A DNA stretch of 64,000 nt from Halovivax asiaticus JCM 14624. Its GTDB lineage: Archaea > Halobacteriota > Halobacteria > Halobacteriales > Natrialbaceae. The stretch lies in NCBI RefSeq assembly GCF_000337515.1, contig NZ_AOIQ01000014.1, forward strand, positions 294,903-358,902. The letters are read 5' to 3'. Positions within the stretch are counted from its first letter, which is position 1. Each line of letters begins with the position of its first letter. Shown piece after piece: positions 17,730-26,404 of the stretch. The notes below the pieces were generated by a model. That model saw nothing but the letters and a program-made list of their open reading frames with translations. It was not told the DNA's origin and did no database searches. The position numbers and the translations under genes were made by a program.

Positions 17730-18086
17730 ATGAGTTCGAAACCCACCGTGCGTTCGAAACACACCACCTGCGAGCAACCGACTCCTCCCTCGGTGAGTAC
17801 CCGGGTGTGTCTGGCGCTGGCGGCGGCGGACGACGTGCACCCGTGGGAGTCGTCGCCGCTGTACGACGCGATCGACCACGGCGTCCTGGAGGCGCTGGAA
17901 GCGCTGGAGACGCGAGACAGCCGAGCGTGGCAGTTCGAGTTCGACACCGGCGTACACACCGTCGCGGTGACGAGCAGCGGAACGGTCTCCGTCGACGGCG
18001 TCGCCTTCTCCGATTCCGACCTCCGGGAGGCGCTCGATTCCCTCGACGACAACGGGTACTTCGATCGACCGCTCGACCGGCACTAG
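17730..18086 (+). CDS. HalOD1 output-domain protein
   Basis: The protein has 118 residues. The sequence STRVCLALAAADDVHPWESS followed by PLYDAIDHGVLEALE and a short beta section matches HalOD1, a haloarchaeal domain often found alone or in two-component outputs. Its molecular function is not known to me. A TATA-like ATATAAGTA sequence at about 17692-17700 is 30 bp upstream, so the mRNA is probably leaderless. It is divergent from the GlmU-like gene and convergent with the sulfatase-like gene. Confidence 0.8.
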   Translation: MSSKPTVRSKHTTCEQPTPPSVSTRVCLALAAADDVHPWESSPLYDAIDHGVLEALEALETRDSRAWQFEFDTGVHTVAVTSSGTVSVDGVAFSDSDLREALDSLDDNGYFDRPLDRH

Positions 18087-18182
18087 AGGGGCGGTCGTGC
18101 CGAGAGGTAGCGAAAATCGACCGCAGCGGGAGCAAGAGGGGTCGGCCGCAGCAGGAGTGAGAGACGCCGACAGCGTCGGGAG

Positions 18183-19427
18183 CTAGAGGTGGTCAGCTGC
18201 GGCGAGTCGGGTCGCAGCCGCGGCGATGCGCTCGCGCTCTGCGTGCGATTCGTGCCAGTCGTCGACCAGCCGAGCACCGAGTTCGCGCAGTTCGGGGGCG
18301 TCACACTCGGTCGTCTCACCGGTCGAGCGATCGTACAGTTCGTCGCCGTCGGGTTGCCAGATGTACTTCCAGGTCTCGCCCGTGACGGCGACTTTCGGCA
18401 TTCGGTTGTGCGAGAAGGCGTACGTGTCGAGGGCGGCCTCGTAGTCCTCTTCGCGGGCGAGCGACGTGAGTAACTCGGGCAGGTTCCGAAGGGGCAGCGG
18501 TCGCTCGACACGACCCGTCGGACCGTTGGCCACGACCAGCGGCACGTCGATCAGTTCGTCGTAGAGGTCTCGACCGTGACCGTACATCCCGTGGTCACCG
18601 AAGGCTTCGCCGTGGTCGCCGTGAACGACGAAGAGCGGGTCGCCGCCGAACTCGGCGGTCGCGCGGCCGACGAATTCGTCGGTGTACCGGATCGTATCCT
18701 CGTACGTCTGCGTCAGGACGCCGTGGAACGGCCGTACGAGGCCGTCGCCGGCACGGTCGGCGAACAGCGCGAGGTTCGCCGGATAGGTCACCAGCGACGA
18801 TCGGGATCGATACCCCGTCGGCGGCAGGTACGGTAGGTGCGCGTCGACCAGGAACACCCACAGGAAGTACGGTTCGTCGGCGGATTCGGTCCACGCGACG
18901 ATGTCGTCGTAGAACGCTTCCCACGACATGAACATGTCCTGGCCCTGCCACCAGTTCATCGCCTTCAGAACCAGCGACGAGAGCGGATTCGATCGTTCGC
19001 CGTCCGCGAGAAACCCCTTCGAGGCGTCGGTCTCCATGAAATCCTCGAAGTGGTCGAAACCGTCGTTGAAGCCGAAGTATCGGGACGTCCACGGGTTCGC
19101 GGTGAACGCGGCGGTCTCGTACCCCATCCGCGAGAACCGCTGGGCGACGGTGTCACGGGCCGCGAGGTGCTCTCGGATGTAGGCTTTCATCGAGGCCCGA
19201 TCGCTGCCGCGAGCACCGTCGCGCTCGACGGGGAACTCGCCGGTCAAGAACGTGGTCGCCGAGCCGTGGGTTGCCGGCGCCGGCGCGACGGCGTTCTCGA
19301 ACACGAGCCCGTCGGCCGCGAGCTCGTCCAGATTCGGGGTGAGCCCGCCATCGTTACCACCGAACCCGCAGTGATCGGCGCGGATGCTGTCGATCGTCAC
19401 CAGAACGACGCTTCGGCTGTCGGACAT
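18183..19427 (-). CDS. Sulfatase-like hydrolase/transferase of the alkaline phosphatase superfamily
   Basis: The protein has 414 residues and no signal peptide. VTIDSIRADHCG supplies the first metal aspartate, and VVHGDHGEAFGDHGMYGHG the second metal site. The nucleophile region reads PAPATHGSATTFLTG: where arylsulfatases have Cys or Ser of the C/S-x-P-x-R signature, a Thr aligns and the following Pro and Arg are missing. A formylglycine-dependent sulfatase is therefore unlikely; a Thr-nucleophile phospho- or glycan-modifying enzyme is more plausible. The promoter element at 19450-19473 and its place beside the glycan genes support a role in surface polymers. Confidence 0.82.
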   Translation of the reverse strand: MSDSRSVVLVTIDSIRADHCGFGGNDGGLTPNLDELAADGLVFENAVAPAPATHGSATTFLTGEFPVERDGARGSDRASMKAYIREHLAARDTVAQRFSRMGYETAAFTANPWTSRYFGFNDGFDHFEDFMETDASKGFLADGERSNPLSSLVLKAMNWWQGQDMFMSWEAFYDDIVAWTESADEPYFLWVFLVDAHLPYLPPTGYRSRSSLVTYPANLALFADRAGDGLVRPFHGVLTQTYEDTIRYTDEFVGRATAEFGGDPLFVVHGDHGEAFGDHGMYGHGRDLYDELIDVPLVVANGPTGRVERPLPLRNLPELLTSLAREEDYEAALDTYAFSHNRMPKVAVTGETWKYIWQPDGDELYDRSTGETTECDAPELRELGARLVDDWHESHAERERIAAAATRLAAADHL

Positions 19428-19449
19428 GGCCTACCGCCTGCGCGTCACC

Positions 19450-19473
19450 GGGTTTATTATCCCGTCGCTAAGG
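19450..19473 (-). promoter_or_regulatory. Shared glycan-locus promoter element (copy 6)
   Basis: Minus strand: CTTAGC, six bases, ATAATAA, about 26 bp before the sulfatase-like start at 19427. This is one of two exact matches to the consensus. Confidence 0.7.
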
Positions 19474-19543
19474 TCGTCAGCCGCAGCTGAACCGGAGATA
19501 ACGATGACCTGAGCTTTTGTGGTCGGCGATCGGGTGGCGAGGT

Positions 19544-19783
19544 ATGGAACAAGTCCACGGATCGACGCCCGAACCCACTCGCAGCATCGAGATTCCCGAC
19601 CGACTCGTCGATCGGATCGAGCGACGCCTCGCACGAACCGACTTCGAGACGCCCGAGGCGTACGCCTCGTACGTCCTCGAGGAAGTACTGGCACAGGTCG
19701 AGTCGGAGACCGACGACGGCTACGAGCAGGTGGACGGCGACGAAGTCGAAGACCGGCTCAAGTCACTCGGCTACCTCGAGTGA
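19544..19783 (+). CDS. Small ribbon-helix-helix-like protein
   Basis: The protein has 79 residues from ATG 19544. I prefer this start to a GTG at 19517 because a TTTTGT box lies about 30 bp upstream. SIEIPDRLVDRIERRLARTD then a helix ending LEEVLAQVE resembles CopG/ParD-type ribbon-helix-helix proteins. The acidic C-terminus ends VEDRLKSLGYLE. It is divergent from the sulfatase-like gene and might regulate it; no toxin gene accompanies it. Confidence 0.72.
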   Translation: MEQVHGSTPEPTRSIEIPDRLVDRIERRLARTDFETPEAYASYVLEEVLAQVESETDDGYEQVDGDEVEDRLKSLGYLE

Positions 19784-20629
19784 TCGTCGTCGCGTCGCCT
19801 CGTGCGACGCGAGACACCGCACGGAGGACGTCCAGGCCGATCGAGATCGGCCGCCTCGATCTGCGCGGCCGCTTCGACCGTGCCGTCCCCCGACTGCGAC
19901 ACCGGGCGCCCGGAGTCGTCGTCCTGTCACGGCGTCGTGCAGCCGAGCAGTCCGCTTTTTCGTGCACGGACGAGAAAACACGCCGTCCACCTCGGTCCGG
20001 CCCGCGTCCTGGGCGTCGACCTCGTCGTCGCTACCGCCCATTCGGGACGCGTCGCCGGGGTTCGACACGCTGGGGCGGCCGCCGTCCAGCCCGTCACTCC
20101 GTCGACGGGGGCGTTCGACTGCTACTTCCGGTACCTCGTCTCGCATCCGCGTCTTGATGGCGTACTCGACCGGTAACGGCTTCGTCCGACCACGAAACGG
20201 TCGCCATTAGCACGTGAATAGGGAGAACGGATACCGACATCTTTCGAGTCGGAGCGTCCCGCTCCAGGAGGTGATATCCGCAACGAATCGTGACTCGTAT
20301 CTGATCGGCCGACACGCCGACGGGCGGTATTGGGCCGCGCCACATTCATTCTGGGGGTGCGTAGCGTTCGAGGTCGACGGGTTCGTGTCCCCGTCGGAGA
20401 CGGAAGCCTCGGTCGCCCGTCGGTAATTCCGTAGAGCTCCCTCTTCCCATCGTCCCTCGCCGGACTTCGATCGGTCGCCGGGCACGTCGTCACGAGATGA
20501 ACGACGTGCCCGGCGACGATCTGCGTCGCTCGTCGACATGGCTATCGAATCGAAGAGCGGCGTCCGCGGGAGGTGCGTGCGGGACGGGTCGAGGAAAACG
20601 ACACCGAGTGAGTGCGCTTCGGCGGGCAA
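19784..20629. other. Long region without a supported gene
   Basis: About 850 bp. Frames exist on both strands but are Arg/Ser/Pro-rich, mutually overlapping and unrecognised. A GTG-started frame at 20214-20426 (70 codons) has the least unlikely composition, but neither promoter nor homology supports it. This may be decayed coding DNA. Confidence 0.45.
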
Positions 20630-21271
20630 TTACTCGTCCGAGTGACTCGCGATCCAGTTCGCAGCGAACACGGCGACGGCGATCACGGCGATCGCGGCGC
20701 CGACTCCCGACGGGACGATGGTGTTCGCGAGAGTCGCGTAGATACCGGCGACGAGGGCGACACTGGCGCCCACGTACGCGTGAGCTGGCTCCCAGCTGAA
20801 CGCCTCGGTCTGCGTGTCGGGCGTGTCGCGTTCGCGGGTGGCATCACCGGCGTCGTGCATCGGGCGTTCGGACACGTCGTCGCGCAGCGACGGTTCCTCG
20901 TCGAGGTAGCGGTCGAAGGCGGCGGCACGTTCGGTCCGTTCGACGATGCCGCGGTTTTGCTGGTACTCGATGATTCCCTCGTCGTCTAGCTTCGGGAGGT
21001 GAGATTGGTAGAGCGCGATGTAGACGCGCTGGCGTTCCTGTGACTTGAGCGCGGCGACCGTCGTATCGTGTTCGAAGGCCGCAATGCGCTCGGTGATGTC
21101 GGTCATCTTGGCCGGCGTGTCGAACTCCTGCAGGTACTTGAGGACGAGCCGACGGCGGCGACACTGGAGTATGTGGAAGATTTCGTCGCGTGCGATCGTG
21201 TTCTCGGTGACGTCGTCGGCGTCGGACTCTTCGACGGCCTGTACGTCAACCGATTCCGTATTCACTGTCAT
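20630..21271 (-). CDS. DUF7344 winged-helix protein with two C-terminal membrane helices
   Basis: The protein has 213 residues. Residues about 28-115 form a DUF7344 winged helix (FHILQCRRRRLVLKYLQEF, then ALYQSHLPKLDDEGIIEYQQ). Two hydrophobic segments at about 163-210 end the protein. It is probably a membrane-tethered regulator. A TTATATTA box at about 21306-21313 lies roughly 35-42 bp before the ATG. Neighbours are empty intergenic regions, so its targets are unknown. Confidence 0.8.
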   Translation of the reverse strand: MTVNTESVDVQAVEESDADDVTENTIARDEIFHILQCRRRRLVLKYLQEFDTPAKMTDITERIAAFEHDTTVAALKSQERQRVYIALYQSHLPKLDDEGIIEYQQNRGIVERTERAAAFDRYLDEEPSLRDDVSERPMHDAGDATRERDTPDTQTEAFSWEPAHAYVGASVALVAGIYATLANTIVPSGVGAAIAVIAVAVFAANWIASHSDE

Positions 21272-21948
21272 GGGCAGACAAGACCTGCCTTTCCGAGCCG
21301 GGAGCTAATATAAGGCAGACTGTTACCGATGTGAGACTGTTTCGGAACCGTTGTTTCGGACCGTTCCGATCGTTTCATCGGTGTCTCCGGCGCTACTGGC
21401 CCCTATCACCTCCGTTCCGAGCGCGATAGCCGAGCCAGTCCGTTCGCGCGACGTCGCGATCGGAGAAACTGAAACTCGACGGCATCGAGCGGGTCGCGGC
21501 CGCCTGATGTCGACGACCGGGCCCCCACGCTCGTCTTCGCGGTCGAATCCGTCGAAGAGGGGGCGTTCATCCGTATCGGTCGGCCCAGTCTCTCCAGTAC
21601 CGCTCCGGATCGGTACGTTCTCCATCCCGAAGGTGCCGTCAATCGGTCGAATCGGGGCGTCGCGTCGGATGACTGGACGCCTGTTCGCACCGCTCGTGGC
21701 GGCCACGGCCGTCCCGGCGAATTCGAGCCGCGGGCTGGACCCACGTGCCGCTATATCGACGGACGGAACGGTTCAGCGCGATTGCCGCGACCCCGTGAAA
21801 CGCTTCGATGACGGACGGCGGTCGGGTCGCCCCCGCGTGGAATCTGGTGTCAGACGGCCCCATCGGTAGCGATGTCAGACAGGGCCGTCGCGACCTACGC
21901 CAGCCCAGCATAGGCGTGTCGCGCGGTCGTATCGCCGCCGCTACCGGC
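21272..21948. other. Intergenic region without a supported gene
   Basis: This holds the promoter of the DUF7344 gene near 21306 and then about 580 bp in which frames on both strands are low-complexity. No RNA gene or repeat was recognised. Confidence 0.45.
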
Positions 21949-23445
21949 CTACGGTCGGGTCGTGGTAGCGGTTAGTCTACCAGGCCCGCTCGGCGCGGAC
22001 GCCTGCCTGGAAATCGCGATCTCCGGCACCGCGTCCCCGAGGCAGATGAGGTTCTCGCGGCCGACCCGGACCTTGGTGATGGAGCCGCCGTCGGCCATCT
22101 CGGAGAGGCGCCTGCTGACCTTGGCTTTCGACCAGTCCGTGATCTCGACGATCTCGCTCTGTCGCATTCGTCCGGTTTCGGCGCGAAGCATCCGCTCGAT
22201 GAGTTCCTCGTCGGAGACGAGCCGATCCTCGGCCCGCTCGACGACGTCGGTTGCGGACTCCCCGTCGGATTCCGTCGGCGTGTACAGGTCGGATTCCAAT
22301 TCGACGGCCTCCGGACGTTCGTCGCCCACGATCGTCGGGGCGCGTCGGAGGGGGTTCGCTGCGAGCTCTCGCAGGCTGGAGCCCATCGACGCGAGACCGC
22401 GTCTGGTCGCGACGACCGTGAGAGCGACGCCACCGAGGAACCCGAGGAGAACCGGGAGCCACGCGGGTGAGAGCCGGTCCATCGGGTCGGTGCCGTACGT
22501 CACTTCTATCCTGTCGTTCAGCATGTCACCGTCGCTGTCGGTGAGCATCGGGTCCGTTCCGTACAGATTTATCTCTTCGTCATCGGTCAGCCCGTCGCCG
22601 TCGGTGTCTGCGTCAGTCGGATCCGAGCCGACGGCAAGTTCCTTCCCATCCACGAGACCGTCGTCGTCCGTATCCGCCCGATACGGGACGGTGCCGGCTT
22701 CTAATTCCGTCGCATCCGCGAGGCCGTCGCCGTCGGTATCGGCGGTCGCCGGGTCGGTGCCGTGTTCGTAGACCTCCGCCCTATCCGCGAGGCCGTCGCC
22801 ATCGGTATCGGCGGTCGTCGGGTCGGAGCCGTGTTCGTAGACCTCCGGCCCGTCCGCGAGACCGTCGCCGTCGCTGTCTGGCACCGTCACGTTCGTGGAG
22901 TGGTTTCGTTCTTGCTCGTTGGACAGTCCGTCGTCGTCGAGGTCCCCCGACTTCTCGACGAAGGTGATCTGTTGAGAGTCGAGCGTTGCGTCGGTGGTCG
23001 CGTTTTTCAGACTGAGAGTCAGTTGAGTCGAGTCGACCGGTTGCGTGTGGTTCTGTGAGAGAGAGACGGTGGTCGTGGTAGCGTTCGCCCCGCTTTCGGT
23101 CGTGACGAACTGCTCGCACGTGGGTGCCGTATCGTTCGAATCGTCGGAGAGACAGAGCGCGTACGCTCCGGGCGACTGCACCGAGCCAGTGGCGTTGAAT
23201 CGATCGCTCGTCGACAGCCAGAAGTACTGCGTTCCGTTCACGGTCGCGAACTCGTCTGCTGCTGTCGTGATGGTAGCGTCCGTTGCGTTGACCGCGATCG
23301 ATCCGTTGATCTGCACGGCCGAACCATTCGTCGCGTTCGCGTCGGGAGTCGCGCCGCTGGCTACAGCGGCGTGAGGTAGTATCCCCGCGGTGAGGAGGAG
23401 AATGAGTACGACGGTTACCCTTCTCCGAGTGATTTCGACTCTCAT
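21949..23445 (-). CDS. Transmembrane regulator: external TSP3-like calcium repeats, internal winged helix
   Basis: The protein has 498 residues. A signal sequence occupies 1-30. An external region at 31-165 carries about ten N-X-S/T sequons. Residues about 168-322 hold seven DxDxDG-type loops (for example ADTDGDGLADRAEVYEHGTD), as in thrombospondin type 3 calcium-binding repeats. A transmembrane helix lies at about 328-347. The cytoplasmic part ends with a DUF7343-type winged helix at about 412-470 (RMRQSEIVEITDWSKAKVSR). It could sense calcium, a glycan or the cell surface outside and act on DNA inside without a kinase. A TATATAG box at 23476-23482 gives a leaderless mRNA. Confidence 0.88.
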   Translation of the reverse strand: MRVEITRRRVTVVLILLLTAGILPHAAVASGATPDANATNGSAVQINGSIAVNATDATITTAADEFATVNGTQYFWLSTSDRFNATGSVQSPGAYALCLSDDSNDTAPTCEQFVTTESGANATTTTVSLSQNHTQPVDSTQLTLSLKNATTDATLDSQQITFVEKSGDLDDDGLSNEQERNHSTNVTVPDSDGDGLADGPEVYEHGSDPTTADTDGDGLADRAEVYEHGTDPATADTDGDGLADATELEAGTVPYRADTDDDGLVDGKELAVGSDPTDADTDGDGLTDDEEINLYGTDPMLTDSDGDMLNDRIEVTYGTDPMDRLSPAWLPVLLGFLGGVALTVVATRRGLASMGSSLRELAANPLRRAPTIVGDERPEAVELESDLYTPTESDGESATDVVERAEDRLVSDEELIERMLRAETGRMRQSEIVEITDWSKAKVSRRLSEMADGGSITKVRVGRENLICLGDAVPEIAISRQASAPSGPGRLTATTTRP

Positions 23446-23975
23446 ATTCTGATTGTGAGAGACTCTTATTCCACGACTATATACCTTCTGATCAATAAAA
23501 CAGACGATTAGCCATTCACTTCTCGGTTTTCACTCATACGTCCACGAAACAGTATTTATACTATTGTTTTATATATTGATTTTCAATTGTCAGACGCTCG
23601 GCGTCTATTTTCCGGCCTGTATCAGGAAAATTATCCGGTTCCAGCTGGACAGAATCGGCTCTCGATCGCCGAAGCGCCGAGACGATGAGCGAACGAGCAT
23701 CGGTTACAGCGCTCGCTAGTAATTTGACCCTCGAGAAGCTTCGAGATCGCCTTAGTAGGGCGCTAAGACTTGGCTTAGTTACCTGCTAAAGATAGTTTCG
23801 GCCGATATCGATCGGGAACTGACCCGGATCGACCGGCTGCCGATTCACGATCGCCTCCAGCGGCTGGCGGATCTGTCACTGGGCGCGTGCGTCGGCAACG
23901 AATCGGTCGAACGCTCGCGTCGTCGCCACTTACCAGCTGAATAGTAAGGGCGACCCGAACCGGAGGACCAATCGC
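23446..23975. other. AT-rich divergent intergenic region
   Basis: 23500-23600 is markedly AT-rich. An open stretch from 23759 to 23943 reads LSYLLKIVSADIDRELTRID and onward, ending RRRHLPAE, but has no start codon; it may be the tail of a lost gene. Three dyads at 23730-23791 are listed separately. Confidence 0.5.
23730..23791. promoter_or_regulatory. Cluster of three inverted repeats, operator-like
   Basis: CTCGA and TCGAG with a 6-nt spacer (23730-23745); CTTAG and CTAAG with a 7-nt spacer (23751-23767); CTTAG and CTAAAG with a 7-nt spacer (23774-23791). The last two are 23 bp apart, about two helical turns. They lie about 190-245 bp before the lipoprotein gene. The half-site CTTAG also begins the shared promoter element. 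Confidence 0.4.
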
Positions 23976-24887
23976 ATGAAACTACGAATAAACCGATCCG
24001 TCGGCATCGCCGTGGCGATGAGCCTCATGCTCGTGCTGGCGGGCTGCGCCGGTCTCGGCGGCGGCGACGGAGCGACGCCGGAGTCGAACGAAACGGCCGG
24101 TGACGGTCTCGATAACGAAACGGACAACGAGTCGGATGACGGAGCGACGAACGAGTCGTCGGGCGACGCGGACGCCGCAGCGAGCGGTTCGATCCTGCTC
24201 GCGGTGGACGGGGTCGATACCCACCCCGAAGCCGAGTCGGCCGACGACGAGTCGAGTGCGAACGCGAGTTTCTGGCTCGGCGGTGACGGCGAGCACACCT
24301 GGCACGCCGGGGACGCGTCGGTCACCCTCGACGGGGCGCTAGGGCAGTTGGATATCGACGCCGAAGCCGACTCGCTGACCTACGACGGGACGACCTACGA
24401 GGACGGAGACGAGACGACCGTCAGCTATCGAGTGAACGGTGAATCGGTCGACCCAGCCGAATACGAACTCGAGGACGGCGACGCCGTCTTCGTCACCGTC
24501 CACACGGAGAACACGGAGACGCCCGGAGCGTACTTCGAGGAGAGCCATCCCCATCCCCACGGGACCCTCGAGCTAACCGTCGACGACACCACCGTCGACT
24601 TCTCCGAAGAGAAGTACACTCACGCCGACGATTACTTCCACTTCCACAGCGGCGAGGAGCCGGGTCGATGGCACGGTCACTCGATCAACGTCACGATCGA
24701 GTACGCGCTGTCGACGCTCCCCGGCATAGAAGTGACGGAGGACAGCATCACGTACGATAATACGACCTACGAGGCAGGTGACGACGCCGAGATCGACGTT
24801 ACCGTGAACGGCGAGTCGGTCGACCCCACTACGTACATCCTCAAAGACGGTGATGCCGTAGAGATCGTCGTCGAAGAGGACGAGTAA
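23976..24887 (+). CDS. Lipoprotein with two repeated domains and a His-rich middle
   Basis: The protein has 303 residues. A signal peptide ends in the lipobox LAGCAG (Cys about 24), so it should be lipid-anchored outside. An Asn/Asp/Ser-rich linker follows, then two copies of a domain: TYDGTTYEDGDETTVSYRVN, SVDPAEYELEDGDAVFVTV, and later TYDNTTYEAGDDAEIDVTVN, SVDPTTYILKDGDAVEIVV. Between them lie HPHPHG and YFHFHSGEEPGRWHGHS, a dense His cluster suited to metal binding. A metal-binding or metal-sensing surface protein is inferred; the family is not named with certainty. A frameshifted relative lies at 27352-27629. Confidence 0.82.
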   Translation: MKLRINRSVGIAVAMSLMLVLAGCAGLGGGDGATPESNETAGDGLDNETDNESDDGATNESSGDADAAASGSILLAVDGVDTHPEAESADDESSANASFWLGGDGEHTWHAGDASVTLDGALGQLDIDAEADSLTYDGTTYEDGDETTVSYRVNGESVDPAEYELEDGDAVFVTVHTENTETPGAYFEESHPHPHGTLELTVDDTTVDFSEEKYTHADDYFHFHSGEEPGRWHGHSINVTIEYALSTLPGIEVTEDSITYDNTTYEAGDDAEIDVTVNGESVDPTTYILKDGDAVEIVVEEDE

Positions 24888-25632
24888 CGACCGAGAACCG
24901 TCTTCCACGACGGCTCGCGGGTGGTATCGTTGGATCCACAACGACGCATCGTGGATCCACCACGCTTTCTTCGGCCAAGCGGCGCTCGTGGCGAGGGACC
25001 ACACTGGCTACCGAGCGATCTTATCACGGCGATCGTACCGTGTTCCGGTTCCGTACGACTATGAGGCCGACCGGCCCATCGATCACCCCGGCCAGTCGCA
25101 CGGGGCCGAACGGTGCGTCACGGGAAGAGACGACGGACGCGGGGACCACCATGACCGGTTCGATGCGTGCGTCGTCTCCCCGCGAACGGGCGCGTCTCAG
25201 GTCGAGACACGGACCCGTTAGTGGTGGCCGTCGACCCGGTCTATCGAACCACTCAATCACCGTGGCAACGTCCCCAGCGGGTGCGACACTGTAAGAGTCG
25301 GTGAGGAGGGCCGGTCGCGGTGTGAGCCAGCCCGGATGGCGAAGCGCCGACGGGGCGTCGGACGCCGTCCCGCGTGAGCCGACCACTACAGCGTCTCGGC
25401 CGAGACCGGTCGCCGGTTCGTTCTCGACCCGTCCGGGTTTGGCGCCGCTGCTGCCTCGTCACCGAAAACACTTGCAGGCAGACGACGCACACTCCCAGAT
25501 CGTACCAAGCCGAAACTCGTGCCGGCGACGCTGATCGAAACGACGGACAGGACTGGCGTCGCCCGCCGGACCGAGCGAAAAGACCGTTGGACGCCCGATC
25601 GACATCGACTCCGTGGCGACGATGAACTGTCG
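24888..25632. other. Intergenic region with tandem palindromes after the lipoprotein gene
   Basis: CGTTGGATCCACAACG (24928-24943) and CGTGGATCCACCACG (24950-24964) are tandem dyads sharing a GGATCC core, about 40 bp past the lipoprotein stop and followed by CTTTCTT. They may serve as a terminator or operator. The remaining 650 bp has no supported gene. Confidence 0.45.
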
Positions 25633-25977
25633 TTATTTCCCCGGCGACCCGTCAGCCCGCCGGTCGTCGGTCGTTCCCGCCGAATAGACGAGTCCGACGT
25701 CCATGTCGAAGACGAGTGCTCCCTCCACGTCGAGGGACTGGAGGTGGTCGCGGTACAGTGCATCGTGGATGACGGCGTACGCATTCACGTCCGCGGTCGC
25801 GATGAGCCGTTCGGCGAGTTCGCCCACGGTGATCGGCGTCCGGGACTGCTCGACGGCCGTTCGAACGCGTCGGCGGAACGCCTCGTACCCGATCGACGTG
25901 TCTGGCGGTAATTCCGTGCGTATCGGGCCGCTCACCGGTCTAGAATTCGAATCTGAGGGGGACTCCTGCCAGCTCAT
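25633..25977 (-). CDS. DUF7344 winged-helix protein, soluble
   Basis: The protein has 114 residues. A helix-turn-helix portion (AFRRRVRTAVEQSRTPITVG then ELAERLIATADV) is followed by ALYRDHLQSLDVEGALVFDM, the layout of DUF7344. Unlike the 20630 protein it has no membrane helices. A TATTTATC box at about 26006-26013 is 30-35 bp upstream. A GTTG dyad directly behind that box may be an operator shared with the divergent 26179 gene. Confidence 0.72.
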   Translation of the reverse strand: MSWQESPSDSNSRPVSGPIRTELPPDTSIGYEAFRRRVRTAVEQSRTPITVGELAERLIATADVNAYAVIHDALYRDHLQSLDVEGALVFDMDVGLVYSAGTTDDRRADGSPGK

Positions 25978-26020
25978 CTATAGGCGGACGTCTCTGTGCC
26001 CGGGGATAAATATGGTGTGT

Positions 26021-26129
26021 CGTTGCAAATTTCAACGGAGCGTACCCACCGCAAAGCGCTACTGGCGCACTCACCCGGTGATCCCGACGGCCGACTATGT
26101 GGTCGCTAAGTTGTTGCGACGGACGCAAC
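26021..26129. promoter_or_regulatory. Two GTTG...CAAC dyads in a divergent promoter region
   Basis: CGTTG and CAACG with a 7-nt spacer (26021-26037) lie just upstream of the TATA box of the minus-strand gene. GTTGCG and CGCAAC with a 5-nt spacer (26113-26129) lie about 50 bp before the plus-strand start. Between them, 26094-26110 (minus strand) reads CTTAGC, six bases, ATAGTCG, a partial copy of the shared promoter element. Confidence 0.45.
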
Positions 26130-26178
26130 GATCGAGCCCATTTACCTGTACACGACGATCACGCCGAAGAGAACGCCC

Positions 26179-26361
26179 GTGACCAACACCGAGATAGACA
26201 CGACCGACTGGACCGCTGAAGAGTTCGAGTCCGCGCTGGCGGACCTGATACAGACTGCGAAGCGGAGCAACGTTCAGACCCCGCGAGCGTTGGACGTCAC
26301 GGACGAAGCCGATGGCATCGAGTGGATGGTCGAGATCACCCGGCTCGACCGGCGTCGGTGA
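26179..26361 (+). CDS. Small conserved-looking hypothetical protein
   Basis: The protein has 60 residues from a GTG and is acidic: DWTAEEFESALADLIQTAKR, then DVTDEADGIEWMVEITRL. The composition fits a real haloarchaeal protein, but no family is recognised. It precedes the HTH_10 regulator by 43 nt on the same strand and may share its transcript. Confidence 0.55.
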   Translation: MTNTEIDTTDWTAEEFESALADLIQTAKRSNVQTPRALDVTDEADGIEWMVEITRLDRRR

Positions 26362-26404
26362 ACCGGACTGGCCGTGTGCGAACACCTAGCCGCGATCCCC
26401 TTTC

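Noticed and set aside
21323-21911. Genes in the region between 21272 and 21948
   Set aside because: Frames on both strands overlap fully, are Arg/Ser/Thr-rich and lack promoters or known motifs.
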